In this document: in pieces, positions 32,385 to 38,692 of the stretch
Layout of the letters: each line of letters opens with the position of its first letter
Numbering within the stretch: position 1 is the first letter of the stretch
Assembly: GCF_017115105.1 (NCBI RefSeq)
Contig: NZ_JABXKH010000071.1
Span: 1 to 38,692 of the forward strand
Reading direction: 5' to 3'
Length of the DNA: 38,692 nucleotides
From: Nostoc sp. NMS2
GTDB taxonomy: Bacteria > Cyanobacteriota > Cyanobacteriia > Cyanobacteriales > Nostocaceae
Translations under genes and position numbers: made by a program
Notes under the pieces: generated by a model
Told to the model about the DNA's origin: nothing
Database searches by the model: none
What the model saw: the letters and a program-made list of their open reading frames with translations, nothing else

Positions 32385-33857
32385 GTGAACATGGACTATT
32401 TACGCTTAAAAAATATTACCAAACACTTTGGTTCTTTTATCGCTAACGACAAGATTAATCTCTCTGTCGCATCTGGAACCATTCATGCAATACTAGGCGA
32501 AAATGGTGCAGGAAAGAGTACTTTAATGAATATTATTAGTGGACTCTATCAACCTGATGCTGGTGAGATTTATCTCCAAGAACAACCAATCAAAATTACC
32601 TCTCCAAATGAGGCAATTAAACTAGGTATTGGCATGATTCATCAACATTTCATGCTTGTACCCCAATTGACGGTAACAGAAAATATCATCTTAGGAATGG
32701 AAAAAAGTTGGCGGCTGAATCTACAATATAAACAGCAAGAAATCGCCGAATTATCCAAAGCTTATCGATTAGAAATTAACCCCATTGCCAAAGTTGAAAA
32801 TTTATCTGTTGGGGCACAACAACGAGTAGAAATTCTCAAAGTTCTCTACCGTCGAGCAAAATTGTTGATTCTTGATGAACCTACAGCAGTTTTGACACCG
32901 CCAGAAGTAGAATCATTAATTACTATCTTGCGCCAATTGACAGCCGCAGGGAACACAATTATTTTTATCAGTCATAAATTAGAAGAGGTAATAAATCTCT
33001 GTGATTCAGTAACAGTTTTGCGCCAGGGAAAGGTAGTAGCAACAACATCAACTGAAGCGGCGACACCTCAGCAGTTAGCAGCATTAATGGTAGGACAAGA
33101 AGTAGCTTTCCAGTTAAATAAAAGTCCTACATTACCAGGAGAAATCATCCTATCGGTGCAAAATTTACAAGTTGCTGATGAGAGAAATATTCCTGCTGTA
33201 AATAATGTATCTTTTGAACTGCGGGCGGGAGAAATTTTAGGAATTGCTGGTGTCGATGGCAATGGACAGCGAGAATTAGCTGATGCCATCGCTCTTTTGC
33301 GGACTATTAAGCAGGGTAAAATTGAGTTTACGCCCAATCATTCCTTAGTGGGCTACATCCCAGAAGATAGGCAGACAATGGGATTGGTGTTGCAATTTAG
33401 CATCGCCCAAAACTTGATTTTAAAAGCTTTTAAATATCTGCCATTTTGTCGCCGTTTTTTGTTACAACAAGAAGCGATCGCAAATCGTGCCCAAGCTGCA
33501 ATCCAAGAGTTTGACATTCGGGCGAATGGGATTGATATCTTGGTAAGTCAGCTTTCGGGAGGAAATCAACAAAAAGTGGTGTTAGCGCGTGAACTGTCGC
33601 AAGCACCAGCTTTAATTATCGCTATGCAACCCACCAGGGGGTTAGATGTGGGGGCGACAGCAGCCGTCCATTCTCGAATATTAACAGAACGCGATCGCGG
33701 TGCCGCAATTTTGTATATTTCTACTGACTTAGAAGAAGTGATGGCAATGAGCGATCGCATTGCCGTAATCTACAGAGGTGAGTTTGTGGCTATTTTGGAT
33801 GCAGCTACGGCAAAAGTTGAAGAAATTGGTTTATTAATGGCTGGGGGATTTAATTAA
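32385..33857 (+). CDS. BMP-type importer ATPase with two nucleotide-binding domains
   Basis: A 490-residue double ATPase of the sugar/nucleoside (RbsA/NupA-like) type. Domain 1: Walker A GENGAGKST at 38-46, signature LSVGAQQRVE, Walker B LLILDEPTAVLTP. Domain 2: the usual degenerate Walker A GVDGNGQRE, a good signature LSGGNQQKVVLAREL, and IIAMQPTRGLDVG. Asymmetric ATP sites are typical for the family. The frame opens at GTG 32385; ATG 32391 (MDYLRLKNITKHFG) is equally likely. It would power the two permeases at 34581 and 35709, from which it is now separated by a toxin-antitoxin pair. Confidence 0.93.
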   Translation: MNMDYLRLKNITKHFGSFIANDKINLSVASGTIHAILGENGAGKSTLMNIISGLYQPDAGEIYLQEQPIKITSPNEAIKLGIGMIHQHFMLVPQLTVTENIILGMEKSWRLNLQYKQQEIAELSKAYRLEINPIAKVENLSVGAQQRVEILKVLYRRAKLLILDEPTAVLTPPEVESLITILRQLTAAGNTIIFISHKLEEVINLCDSVTVLRQGKVVATTSTEAATPQQLAALMVGQEVAFQLNKSPTLPGEIILSVQNLQVADERNIPAVNNVSFELRAGEILGIAGVDGNGQRELADAIALLRTIKQGKIEFTPNHSLVGYIPEDRQTMGLVLQFSIAQNLILKAFKYLPFCRRFLLQQEAIANRAQAAIQEFDIRANGIDILVSQLSGGNQQKVVLARELSQAPALIIAMQPTRGLDVGATAAVHSRILTERDRGAAILYISTDLEEVMAMSDRIAVIYRGEFVAILDAATAKVEEIGLLMAGGFN

Positions 33858-33859
33858 TT

Positions 33860-33900
33860 ACTAATTCGTAATAGGCTACGCTAACGTAATTCGTAATTTT
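33860..33900. repeat. TAATTCG heptamers split by a short repeat
   Basis: CTAATTCGTAATAGGCTACG, then CTAACGTAATTCGTAATT. A short GGCTACGCTAACG segment interrupts a TAATTCG array, as at 6937-7030 on a smaller scale. Confidence 0.6.
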
Positions 33901-33978
33901 GGGGTTTAAGCCTATTGTTATTGAGAAATGGAATAAAATGAAAAAGTGCCTAATTTTTCAAAGAGATCAACACTGCTG

Positions 33979-34200
33979 ATGAGCAAACCTGTATCTTTTC
34001 AGACAGTTATTGAATATGTAGAGGCTCTGTCAACCGAAGAGCAAGATTTACTACTCGAACTAATTTCTAAAAGACGCATTGAACAACGGCGTAAAGAAAT
34101 TGCGGCAAATGCTGCACAAATCCTGAAAGCAATTAGAATAGGTACAGCCAAGCATGGTAATATCGAGGATCTGCGGGCTGATTTGTTAAGTGAAGGATGA
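33979..34200 (+). CDS. Antitoxin of a YafQ/RelE-type pair
   Basis: A 73-residue protein from ATG 33979 (MSKPVSFQTVIEYVEALSTE). An upstream in-frame extension to 33946 is possible but adds nothing conserved. The protein is helical (EQDLLLELISKRRIEQRRKE) and its C-terminus (LRADLLSEG) should wrap the toxin. Its stop overlaps the toxin ATG by 4 bp (ATGA), the classic coupled arrangement. This type of small antitoxin is common in cyanobacteria upstream of mRNA-interferase toxins. Confidence 0.82.
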   Translation: MSKPVSFQTVIEYVEALSTEEQDLLLELISKRRIEQRRKEIAANAAQILKAIRIGTAKHGNIEDLRADLLSEG

Positions 34201-34481
34201 GGGTTCTTGTTTGGGATAGTAGCTTTAAGCGTGCTTTTAAACGAGTTATTCGTAAAAATCCTCGCTTAGAAGAAGCAATTTTTGAAGTTTTGGAATTACT
34301 TGTAACCGATCCATTTACACCTACTTTAAAATCACATAAGTTAAAAGGTGATTTAGAGGGTTTATGGGCTTGTTGGGTAGAGTATGATTGCCGTATTATC
34401 TACAAGTTTCAGCTTAATCCTGATGAGGATGAAGATACGATCGTGCTAATCGATATTGGCACTCATGATGAAGTTTATTGA
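34197..34481 (+). CDS. YafQ/RelE-type mRNA interferase toxin
   Basis: A 94-residue toxin of the RelE superfamily: MRVLVWDSSFKRAFKRVIRK, the middle PTLKSHKLKGDLEGLWACWV, EYDCRIIYKFQ, and the end VLIDIGTHDEVY. The pattern KSHKLKGxLxGxWxxxxxxDxRIIY with a final IGTHDEVY matches YafQ-like toxins with a His near the C-terminus. It would cut mRNA on the ribosome. It overlaps the antitoxin by 4 bp and the frame is intact. The pair interrupts the BMP importer cluster. Confidence 0.9.
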   Translation: MRVLVWDSSFKRAFKRVIRKNPRLEEAIFEVLELLVTDPFTPTLKSHKLKGDLEGLWACWVEYDCRIIYKFQLNPDEDEDTIVLIDIGTHDEVY

Positions 34482-34580
34482 GAATATACAGGGAAAGCGA
34501 TCGCTTTAGGAAAGTTTCAAAATGCGATTTTCTATGTTCCCAGTTATGCCTCAGTACAAGCGTTCTATTGGGTTAGGCTC

Positions 34581-35645
34581 GTGCTGACACTAATTAATCG
34601 GATTCATCCTAGATTGCTACCCATACTATCACCGCTCATTGCGATCGCCTCCGCCCTTATCGTCGGTGCTATCCTCATCCTAATTGCTGGGGCAAATCCC
34701 ATCACCGCATACAGCATCTTATTTCAAGAATCCCTCTCTACCTACTTTGGATTTGGTAACACCCTCACCAAAATGACACCGCTATTATTCACCAGCTTAG
34801 GCGTGTTAGTGGCGTTGCGGGCTGGGCAATTTAATATCGGTGGGGAAGGACAAATTTATCTGGGTGCGTTGGGAAGTACTTTAATTGGGTTATATGTGCA
34901 AGGATTACCTGCGGTTATTCATATCCCCTTAGCACTTTTAGCAGGATTTTTCTTTGGTACAGTTTGGGGTTGGATTCCTGGTTATCTCAAAGCCATGCGC
35001 GGAGTCAATGAAGTAATTACTACATTGTTGCTCAACTATATCGCAGTAAATTTAGTTAGCTACCTCGTACAAAATCCATTAATGGCAATAGGTGCGCCTA
35101 GTCCTTATTCGCCATTAATTGCCAAAACATCCCGTTTGCCGATTATATTACCACAAAGCCTCGCCCATGCTGGTATTTTATTAGGTTTAATTGCCGCAGG
35201 TATTTTATGGGTATTGTTAGTGCGATCGCCTTTAGGTTATCAAATTACGGCAGTGGGATTTAACCCGATTGCCGCCCGTTATGCCCACATATCTGTTAAA
35301 CGTACCATTATGTTAGTGATGGCTTCTGCGGGTGGTTTAGCTGGGTTGGCTGGGAGTTGTGAGGTGATGGGGTTGAAATATCGGCTATTTGAACAAGTTT
35401 CACCAGGTTATGGATTTGATGCCATTGCGATCGCTTTTTTAAGTCGTGGTAGTGTTGTCGGTGTAGTATTTACCTCTTTGTTTTTTGCAGCGCTTCGCAG
35501 TGGTGCAAATGTGATGCAGCGCAGTGCAGGTGTGCCAGTAACCGTGGTTTACGCGATTCAAGGGTTTATGGTGTTATTTATTGCTATCAGTTTCGCAATC
35601 GAAAGAGAGATAAAAGTAAAAACGCAGAGAGGCACAAAGGTTTAA
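34581..35645 (+). CDS. BMP-type importer permease, first subunit
   Basis: A 354-residue permease of the BPD_transp_2 family (nucleoside/sugar type) with 8-10 hydrophobic spans. Typical segments are FGNTLTKMTPLLFTSLGVLV, ALRAGQFNIGGEGQIYLGAL, VNEVITTLLLNYIAVNLVSY and GFDAIAIAFLSRGSVVGV. The start is GTG 34581. The last 9 residues (VKTQRGTKV) and the stop come from a dispersed repeat of the AACGCAGAGAGGC type (about 35617-35700). It partners with the next permease gene. Confidence 0.92.
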   Translation: MLTLINRIHPRLLPILSPLIAIASALIVGAILILIAGANPITAYSILFQESLSTYFGFGNTLTKMTPLLFTSLGVLVALRAGQFNIGGEGQIYLGALGSTLIGLYVQGLPAVIHIPLALLAGFFFGTVWGWIPGYLKAMRGVNEVITTLLLNYIAVNLVSYLVQNPLMAIGAPSPYSPLIAKTSRLPIILPQSLAHAGILLGLIAAGILWVLLVRSPLGYQITAVGFNPIAARYAHISVKRTIMLVMASAGGLAGLAGSCEVMGLKYRLFEQVSPGYGFDAIAIAFLSRGSVVGVVFTSLFFAALRSGANVMQRSAGVPVTVVYAIQGFMVLFIAISFAIEREIKVKTQRGTKV

Positions 35646-35700
35646 CGAAGAAAACTCTGCGAAACTTTGCGCTTCCCTCTGCGAACCTCTGCGTTAAAAA
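35617..35700. repeat. AACGCAGAG / CTCTGCGTT inverted repeat at permease 3' end
   Basis: AACGCAGAGAGGCACAAAGG (from about 35620) is followed by AACTCTGCGAAACTTTGCGC and then CGAACCTCTGCGTTA (to about 35697), which folds back on the first part. It encodes the C-terminal tail of permease 1 and sits directly upstream of permease 2. Confidence 0.8.
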
Positions 35701-35708
35701 ATAACTCT

Positions 35709-36647
35709 ATGAATAATCTCAACTTCTTCTCTGATTACTTAATAGCTACCTTGCGTCTAGCCGTCCCCTTAACATTTGCAGCCCTTGGAGGATTGTACTC
35801 GGAACGAGCAGGGGTGTTAAATATCGCCTTAGAAGGAATGTTGCTTACAGGTGCTTTTACCAGTGCTGCTGCCACTTTCTCCACTGGTAATCCCTGGCTT
35901 GGTATCCTCGCGTCCTTGATTGCTGGGGGATTAGTCGGACTACTCCATGCTGTTTTGTGTGTAACTTTGCGTGTCGATCAATTAGTATCTGGGCTAGCAA
36001 TTAATCTTGTCGCAGCTGGATTAACATCATTTTTGGCCCGGTTAGTGTTTAGTGGCAGTAGTACACAGCAGTTACCTGGAATCGAGGCAATTATTATTCC
36101 TGGTTTAGCCAATATTCCTCTGATAGGGCCGCTACTATTTCAGTCAGATTTTTTAGTATATTTATTATTTATATTAGTTATTTTAACTACATACATTTTA
36201 TTTAAAACTAGCTTTGGATTGACATTGCGGGCAGTGGGGGAATCTCCGAAAGCGGCTGAAACGGCTGGGATTTCGGTACAAAATATCCGTTATATCGCAG
36301 TGGTGATTAGTGGCTGTCTTGCGAGTTTAGGAGGTGCTTATTTAACTCTGGTACAGGTAAGATTTTTTGCCGAGGGGATGAGTGCTGGTAAAGGATTTAT
36401 TGCGATCGCAGCATTAATTTTTGGCAGATGGCATCCTGTAGGTAGTGCTTTAGCTTGTTTGCTGTTTGGGGCTACAGAAGCTTTACAACTCCGAATTCAG
36501 GCATTAGGGGCAAATATCCCTTACCAATTTTTAGTCATGCTACCTTATGCGATCGCTTTATTGGCATTAGTAGGATTAGCGGGGAAATCCACACCTCCTA
36601 AAGCTTTAGGTACTCCCTACTTTGGAGAAAATCGCCACTCAGACTAA
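35709..36647 (+). CDS. BMP-type importer permease, second subunit
   Basis: A 312-residue BPD_transp_2 permease with 8-9 spans. Diagnostic segments: LRLAVPLTFAALGGLYSERA then GVLNIALEGMLLTGAF, LRVDQLVSGLAINLVAAGLT, and RAVGESPKAAETAGISVQNI, then VRFFAEGMSAGKGFIAIAAL. The frame extends to 35667 in the repeat block, but ATG 35709 (MNNLNFFSDY) is the natural start. It completes the importer with the genes at 31073, 32385 and 34581. Confidence 0.93.
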   Translation: MNNLNFFSDYLIATLRLAVPLTFAALGGLYSERAGVLNIALEGMLLTGAFTSAAATFSTGNPWLGILASLIAGGLVGLLHAVLCVTLRVDQLVSGLAINLVAAGLTSFLARLVFSGSSTQQLPGIEAIIIPGLANIPLIGPLLFQSDFLVYLLFILVILTTYILFKTSFGLTLRAVGESPKAAETAGISVQNIRYIAVVISGCLASLGGAYLTLVQVRFFAEGMSAGKGFIAIAALIFGRWHPVGSALACLLFGATEALQLRIQALGANIPYQFLVMLPYAIALLALVGLAGKSTPPKALGTPYFGENRHSD

Positions 36648-36678
36648 TTTAAGGTGAAATTCTGGATCGCAAAGGTAA

Positions 36679-36942
36679 TTAAGAAACTTTTGTTTGCTGC
36701 CATAAGATGAGTTTCAATTCAGAGCAATAATAAGCCCCATCACTAATTTCTCCTTCGTGGTCAGCTAGCCAATCATAAATTTGTGCAGCTTTTGCCAATG
36801 CTCCTCTTTCGGAACGATAAAGCCGAGGAGTAGGGCAGTAGGCGTGGCCATTGATGTGTATAGCTACAATCTGCCAATAATCGCTTTCTGGTACAACTTC
36901 TAAAAATCCGTTACTGTAAGACTCGATTATTCCTATATTCAT
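36679..36942 (-). CDS. Hypothetical protein
   Basis: An 87-residue soluble protein, MNIGIIESYSNGFLEVVPES then DYWQIVAIHINGHAYCPTPR, LYRSERGALAKAAQIYDWLA and GAYYCSELKLILWQQ. Compositionally normal and likely real, with tryptophans and two cysteines. I recognise no family. The ATG has no strong ribosome site. It is convergent with the second permease. Confidence 0.6.
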   Translation of the reverse strand: MNIGIIESYSNGFLEVVPESDYWQIVAIHINGHAYCPTPRLYRSERGALAKAAQIYDWLADHEGEISDGAYYCSELKLILWQQTKVS

Positions 36943-37099
36943 CTACACCATCAAACTTTCTAACGTTAGCCACAACAAAGCCGATGCCAGCCAATTTTTG
37001 CAAGTCAAAGCTGGAATCACCAGGGAATGCAGGAACAACCCCTGTTAATGATTGTGGATTCGTAGTCAATGAAAATCTGAATGATTGGTCACTTTTTAG
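36911..37099 (-). other. Possible gene relic overlapping the 87-residue gene
   Basis: On the minus strand, one base out of phase with the gene above, a 62-codon frame without a start codon reads SFRFSLTTNPQSLTGVVPAF then PGDSSFDLQKLAGIGFVVAN, ending EYRNNRVLQ. Composition is protein-like. It could be the 3' end of a lost gene or chance. Confidence 0.25.
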
Positions 37100-37307
37100 C
37101 TAGTTGTCTTAGAGGTTGTTTGGGCTTGATGGTGAGTTAAAATTTCTAAAGCATTTAGACTTGTTTTATATAAAAGTCAATGGGTTTATAATTGGAAACT
37201 GTGACTCAGCGAGAAGTTTTATCTAAGGAAGTCCTAGCTCAAATCTTCTCCCAAGGGGAGACGCTAAGGGCGAACGGTGACAACTTATAATTGGAGCGAA
37301 GCGACTG
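36943..37307. other. Intergenic region before aroK
   Basis: Apart from the possible relic noted, no gene is seen. A small GTG frame at about 37201-37290 ends in a repeat (TCTCCCAAGGGGAGACGCTA) and is not taken. The CTCCCAAGGGGAG palindrome near 37248-37260 is a dispersed-repeat type. Confidence 0.5.
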
Positions 37308-37853
37308 GTGGGCAGTTTATTACAAGGAGTCAACCTGTACTTAATTGGCATGATGGGCGTTGGTAAGACGACAGTAGGTCCCTTACTAGCAAAGCATCTG
37401 GATTATGGGTTTGTGGATCTTGATAGTGTCATTGCCAAAGCAACAGACAAATCTATCAATCAGTTATTTGCAGAAGTTGGTGAAACAGAGTTTCGCCAGA
37501 TAGAAAGTGATGTACTTTCACAAGTTTGTGCTTTTACAAAATTGACTATAGCAACCGGTGGGGGCATTATATTACGGCGAGAAAACTGGGGTTACTTGCA
37601 CCACGGTTTGATAGTGTGGTTAGATGTGCCAGTTGAACTTATCTACAGCCGTTTAGCTGAGGATACCACTAGACCACTCTTGCAAGATGCTGATCTCAAG
37701 GTTAAATTGCGATCGCTCCTCGAACAACGAACACCACTTTACTCTCAAGCCGATTTGCACATCACCGTGCAAGAGGGAGAAACACCCGAAGACATTGCCA
37801 AGCGAATACTTGAGGAGATTCCTAACGTTCTCAAACCACAAGTTACTCACTAG
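37308..37853 (+). CDS. aroK: Shikimate kinase
   Basis: A 181-residue shikimate kinase, phosphorylating shikimate at the 3-hydroxyl with ATP in aromatic amino acid synthesis. Walker A is GMMGVGKTT at 14-22, the shikimate-binding residues are D39 in FVDLDS and R63 in EFRQIES, and the GGG at 84-86 in IATGGGIILR; the lid is in the R-rich SRLAEDTTRPLLQD. Length is normal. The start is GTG 37308; there is no clear ribosome site and the region just before is repeat-like, so translation may begin slightly downstream of an altered leader. It stands alone. Confidence 0.94.
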   Translation: MGSLLQGVNLYLIGMMGVGKTTVGPLLAKHLDYGFVDLDSVIAKATDKSINQLFAEVGETEFRQIESDVLSQVCAFTKLTIATGGGIILRRENWGYLHHGLIVWLDVPVELIYSRLAEDTTRPLLQDADLKVKLRSLLEQRTPLYSQADLHITVQEGETPEDIAKRILEEIPNVLKPQVTH

Positions 37854-38031
37854 CTAAAAGCATTAAATCGGAATCTGCTGTAAATACTTGACTTTGGCAG
37901 CAGAGATGTGAGGAGTTACAAAGTCTTCTACACTGACTGAAATAGATTTTAACTCTCAACAGCAGCTCCTCATGAAGGTCAACGATTCTGAATAGTCAGG
38001 TAAGCTGAAGCTACTTGTGTGCAAGGCGTAT

Positions 38032-38428
38032 TCACCAAGCTACTGTTTGCAGGTTTTCAACCTCTTGAAAATGAGCATCTCGCGTAATTAGTACTAAATT
38101 ATACTGAATTGCGACAGATGCAATCCAAATATCATTTTCGGGTAATGGACGACCTTTGAGGCGCAATCTATTCTTAACTTCACCATATTCACGAGCAGTT
38201 TCTACATCATACATCACATCCAATAACCGTATTTCTGGCAATAAATTCCTCAATACGTTCTAAATTTCCTTGCGATCGCCCTGATTTTCTAGCACCGTAA
38301 AATAGTTCACCAATCGCAATACTAGGAATAAAAATTTCTTCCGCATTTACCAGCTGATTTTTTACTGCTATATTATTTGCAAATAAAGCAATAATAATAT
38401 TAGTGTCAAGCAGGTATCTACCACTCAT
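38032..38428 (-). pseudogene. VapC-type PIN toxin broken by a 7-bp tandem duplication
   Basis: From ATG 38428 the frame reads MSGRYLLDTNIIIALFANNI ... IEEFIARNTVIGCDV then TGA. Removing one copy of TGATGTA (minus strand; + coordinates 38203-38209 and 38210-38216) restores VIGCDVETAREYGEVKNRLR, then LKGRPLPENDIWIASVAIQY and LITRDAHFQEVENLQTVAW, a full VapC of about 130 residues with acidic residues D8, E41, D in PENDIW and D in TRDAH. The duplication shifts the frame, so two short frames remain. The antitoxin remnant overlaps its start by 11 bp. Confidence 0.88.
38203..38216 (-). repeat. 7-bp tandem duplication in vapC
   Basis: TACATCA twice in tandem on the plus strand (TGATGTA on the coding strand). 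A slip of one unit would restore the toxin frame, so it is a possible reversible switch or a recent mutation. Confidence 0.9.
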
Positions 38429-38513
38429 CTATATCTACCTGTTCGCAACCTTGTTCAATTGCTTCGCGCATCAACTGGATATCATTTGGCGATATTGTAC
38501 CTGCAAAATTTAA
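38418..38513 (-). pseudogene. VapB-type antitoxin, C-terminal remnant
   Basis: A 31-codon frame without a start codon reads LNFAGTISPNDIQLMREAIE then QGCEQVDIDEW and TAG, the typical C-terminal tail of antitoxins next to VapC in cyanobacteria. It overlaps the toxin start by 11 bp. In the neighbouring frame just upstream, TSAVLVKF can be joined to AGTISPN by deleting one T from a TTTT run near 38507-38511, suggesting a second frameshift. Both partners of this TA pair thus look damaged. Confidence 0.6.
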
Positions 38514-38692
38514 CTAAAACAGCAGAAGTCTCACACTGAAATTGTACCCAATTCAGTGTCGTGATGAATGCGCGTGAGTAAGGAATTGACCAACGAACTT
38601 TTTCTGAATTGAGAGAATCTATCCAGTCTTCTACCAAAGATGTAATAGTTTTGTCTTTAATAGCAGCATAAGTTTGCAATACTCGCATTCTT
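38482..38692 (-). CDS. Partial frame at window edge, antitoxin-like
   Basis: The frame continues past the right edge of the window. Visible residues MRVLQTYAAIKDKTITSLVE then DWIDSL look like the helix of a ribbon-helix-helix antitoxin, after which the sequence (NSEKVRWSIPYSRAF) becomes unlike any family and merges with the remnant antitoxin. It may be the decayed 5' portion of the VapB remnant or a separate gene end. It cannot be resolved without sequence beyond the window. Confidence 0.4.
   Translation of the reverse strand, partial: RMRVLQTYAAIKDKTITSLVEDWIDSLNSEKVRWSIPYSRAFITTLNWVQFQCETSAVLVKFCRYNIAK

Noticed and set aside
37201..37290. 29-codon GTG frame before aroK
   Set aside because: Its second half is a palindromic dispersed repeat and no motif is visible.
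1..38692. CRISPR array, tRNA or rRNA genes
   Set aside because: The tandem repeats here are 7-8 nt without unique spacers of regular length, and no cloverleaf or rRNA sequence was seen.

Overview
The window is chromosomal DNA from a filamentous, Nostoc/Anabaena-like cyanobacterium. Evidence: two tiny photosystem genes (psb30/ycf12 at 9930-10073 and psaM at 27433-27564, both minus strand), many copies of the HIP1 octamer GCGATCGC, heptamer tandem arrays (GAATTAC, GTCATTA and GGGGAAT types) and short palindromic dispersed repeats of the kind described from Nostoc. I saw no rRNA, tRNA, CRISPR array, phage module or full-length insertion sequence.

Layout. 1-724: a PIN-toxin/antitoxin pair (minus). 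1221-6212: a sulfate-type binding lipoprotein followed by pstS-pstC-pstA-pstB. 6453-6946: an antitoxin and a frameshifted RelE-type toxin. 7130-12857: a secreted hypothetical protein, recJ, psb30, a cysteine-cluster protein, two half-size GDT1-type transporter genes and a cobalamin-binding-type protein. 13160-19256: a hybrid histidine kinase with a decayed upstream PAS domain, a small histidine-rich membrane hydroxylase-like protein, and a GAF histidine kinase. 19447-25342: aldo/keto reductase, a DRTGG/BioD-like protein, a truncated DUF4188 gene, a DprA-related protein, an interrupted MAPEG gene, a YajQ protein, a GST and a hypothetical protein. 25843-30351: TPR protein, a membrane hypothetical protein, psaM, an FGGY sugar kinase and a hypothetical protein. 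31073-36647: a BMP-type nucleoside-like ABC importer (binding protein, double ATPase, two permeases) with a toxin-antitoxin pair lodged between the ATPase and permease genes. 36679-38692: a hypothetical protein, aroK and a broken VapBC pair running off the window.

Functional groups. The pst genes form a complete phosphate importer with an unusual sulfate-type binding protein in front. The BMP cluster is a complete importer probably for nucleosides or related compounds. The two histidine kinases carry no adjacent stand-alone response regulator. Most other genes are single housekeeping units.

The most notable theme is small-repeat invasion of genes. A 24-nt insert puts a stop codon in a MAPEG gene. 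Repeat DNA is translated in frame inside recJ and inside a histidine kinase. Repeats supply the last codons and stop of a GDT1 gene, a permease and a RelE toxin. Two related miniature inverted-repeat elements have target-site duplications, one exactly at a stop codon and the other carrying a nested 23-bp palindrome. Three of the four toxin-antitoxin loci are intact or nearly so by eye at 1-724 and 33979-34481, while those at 6453-6946 and the right edge carry frameshifts.
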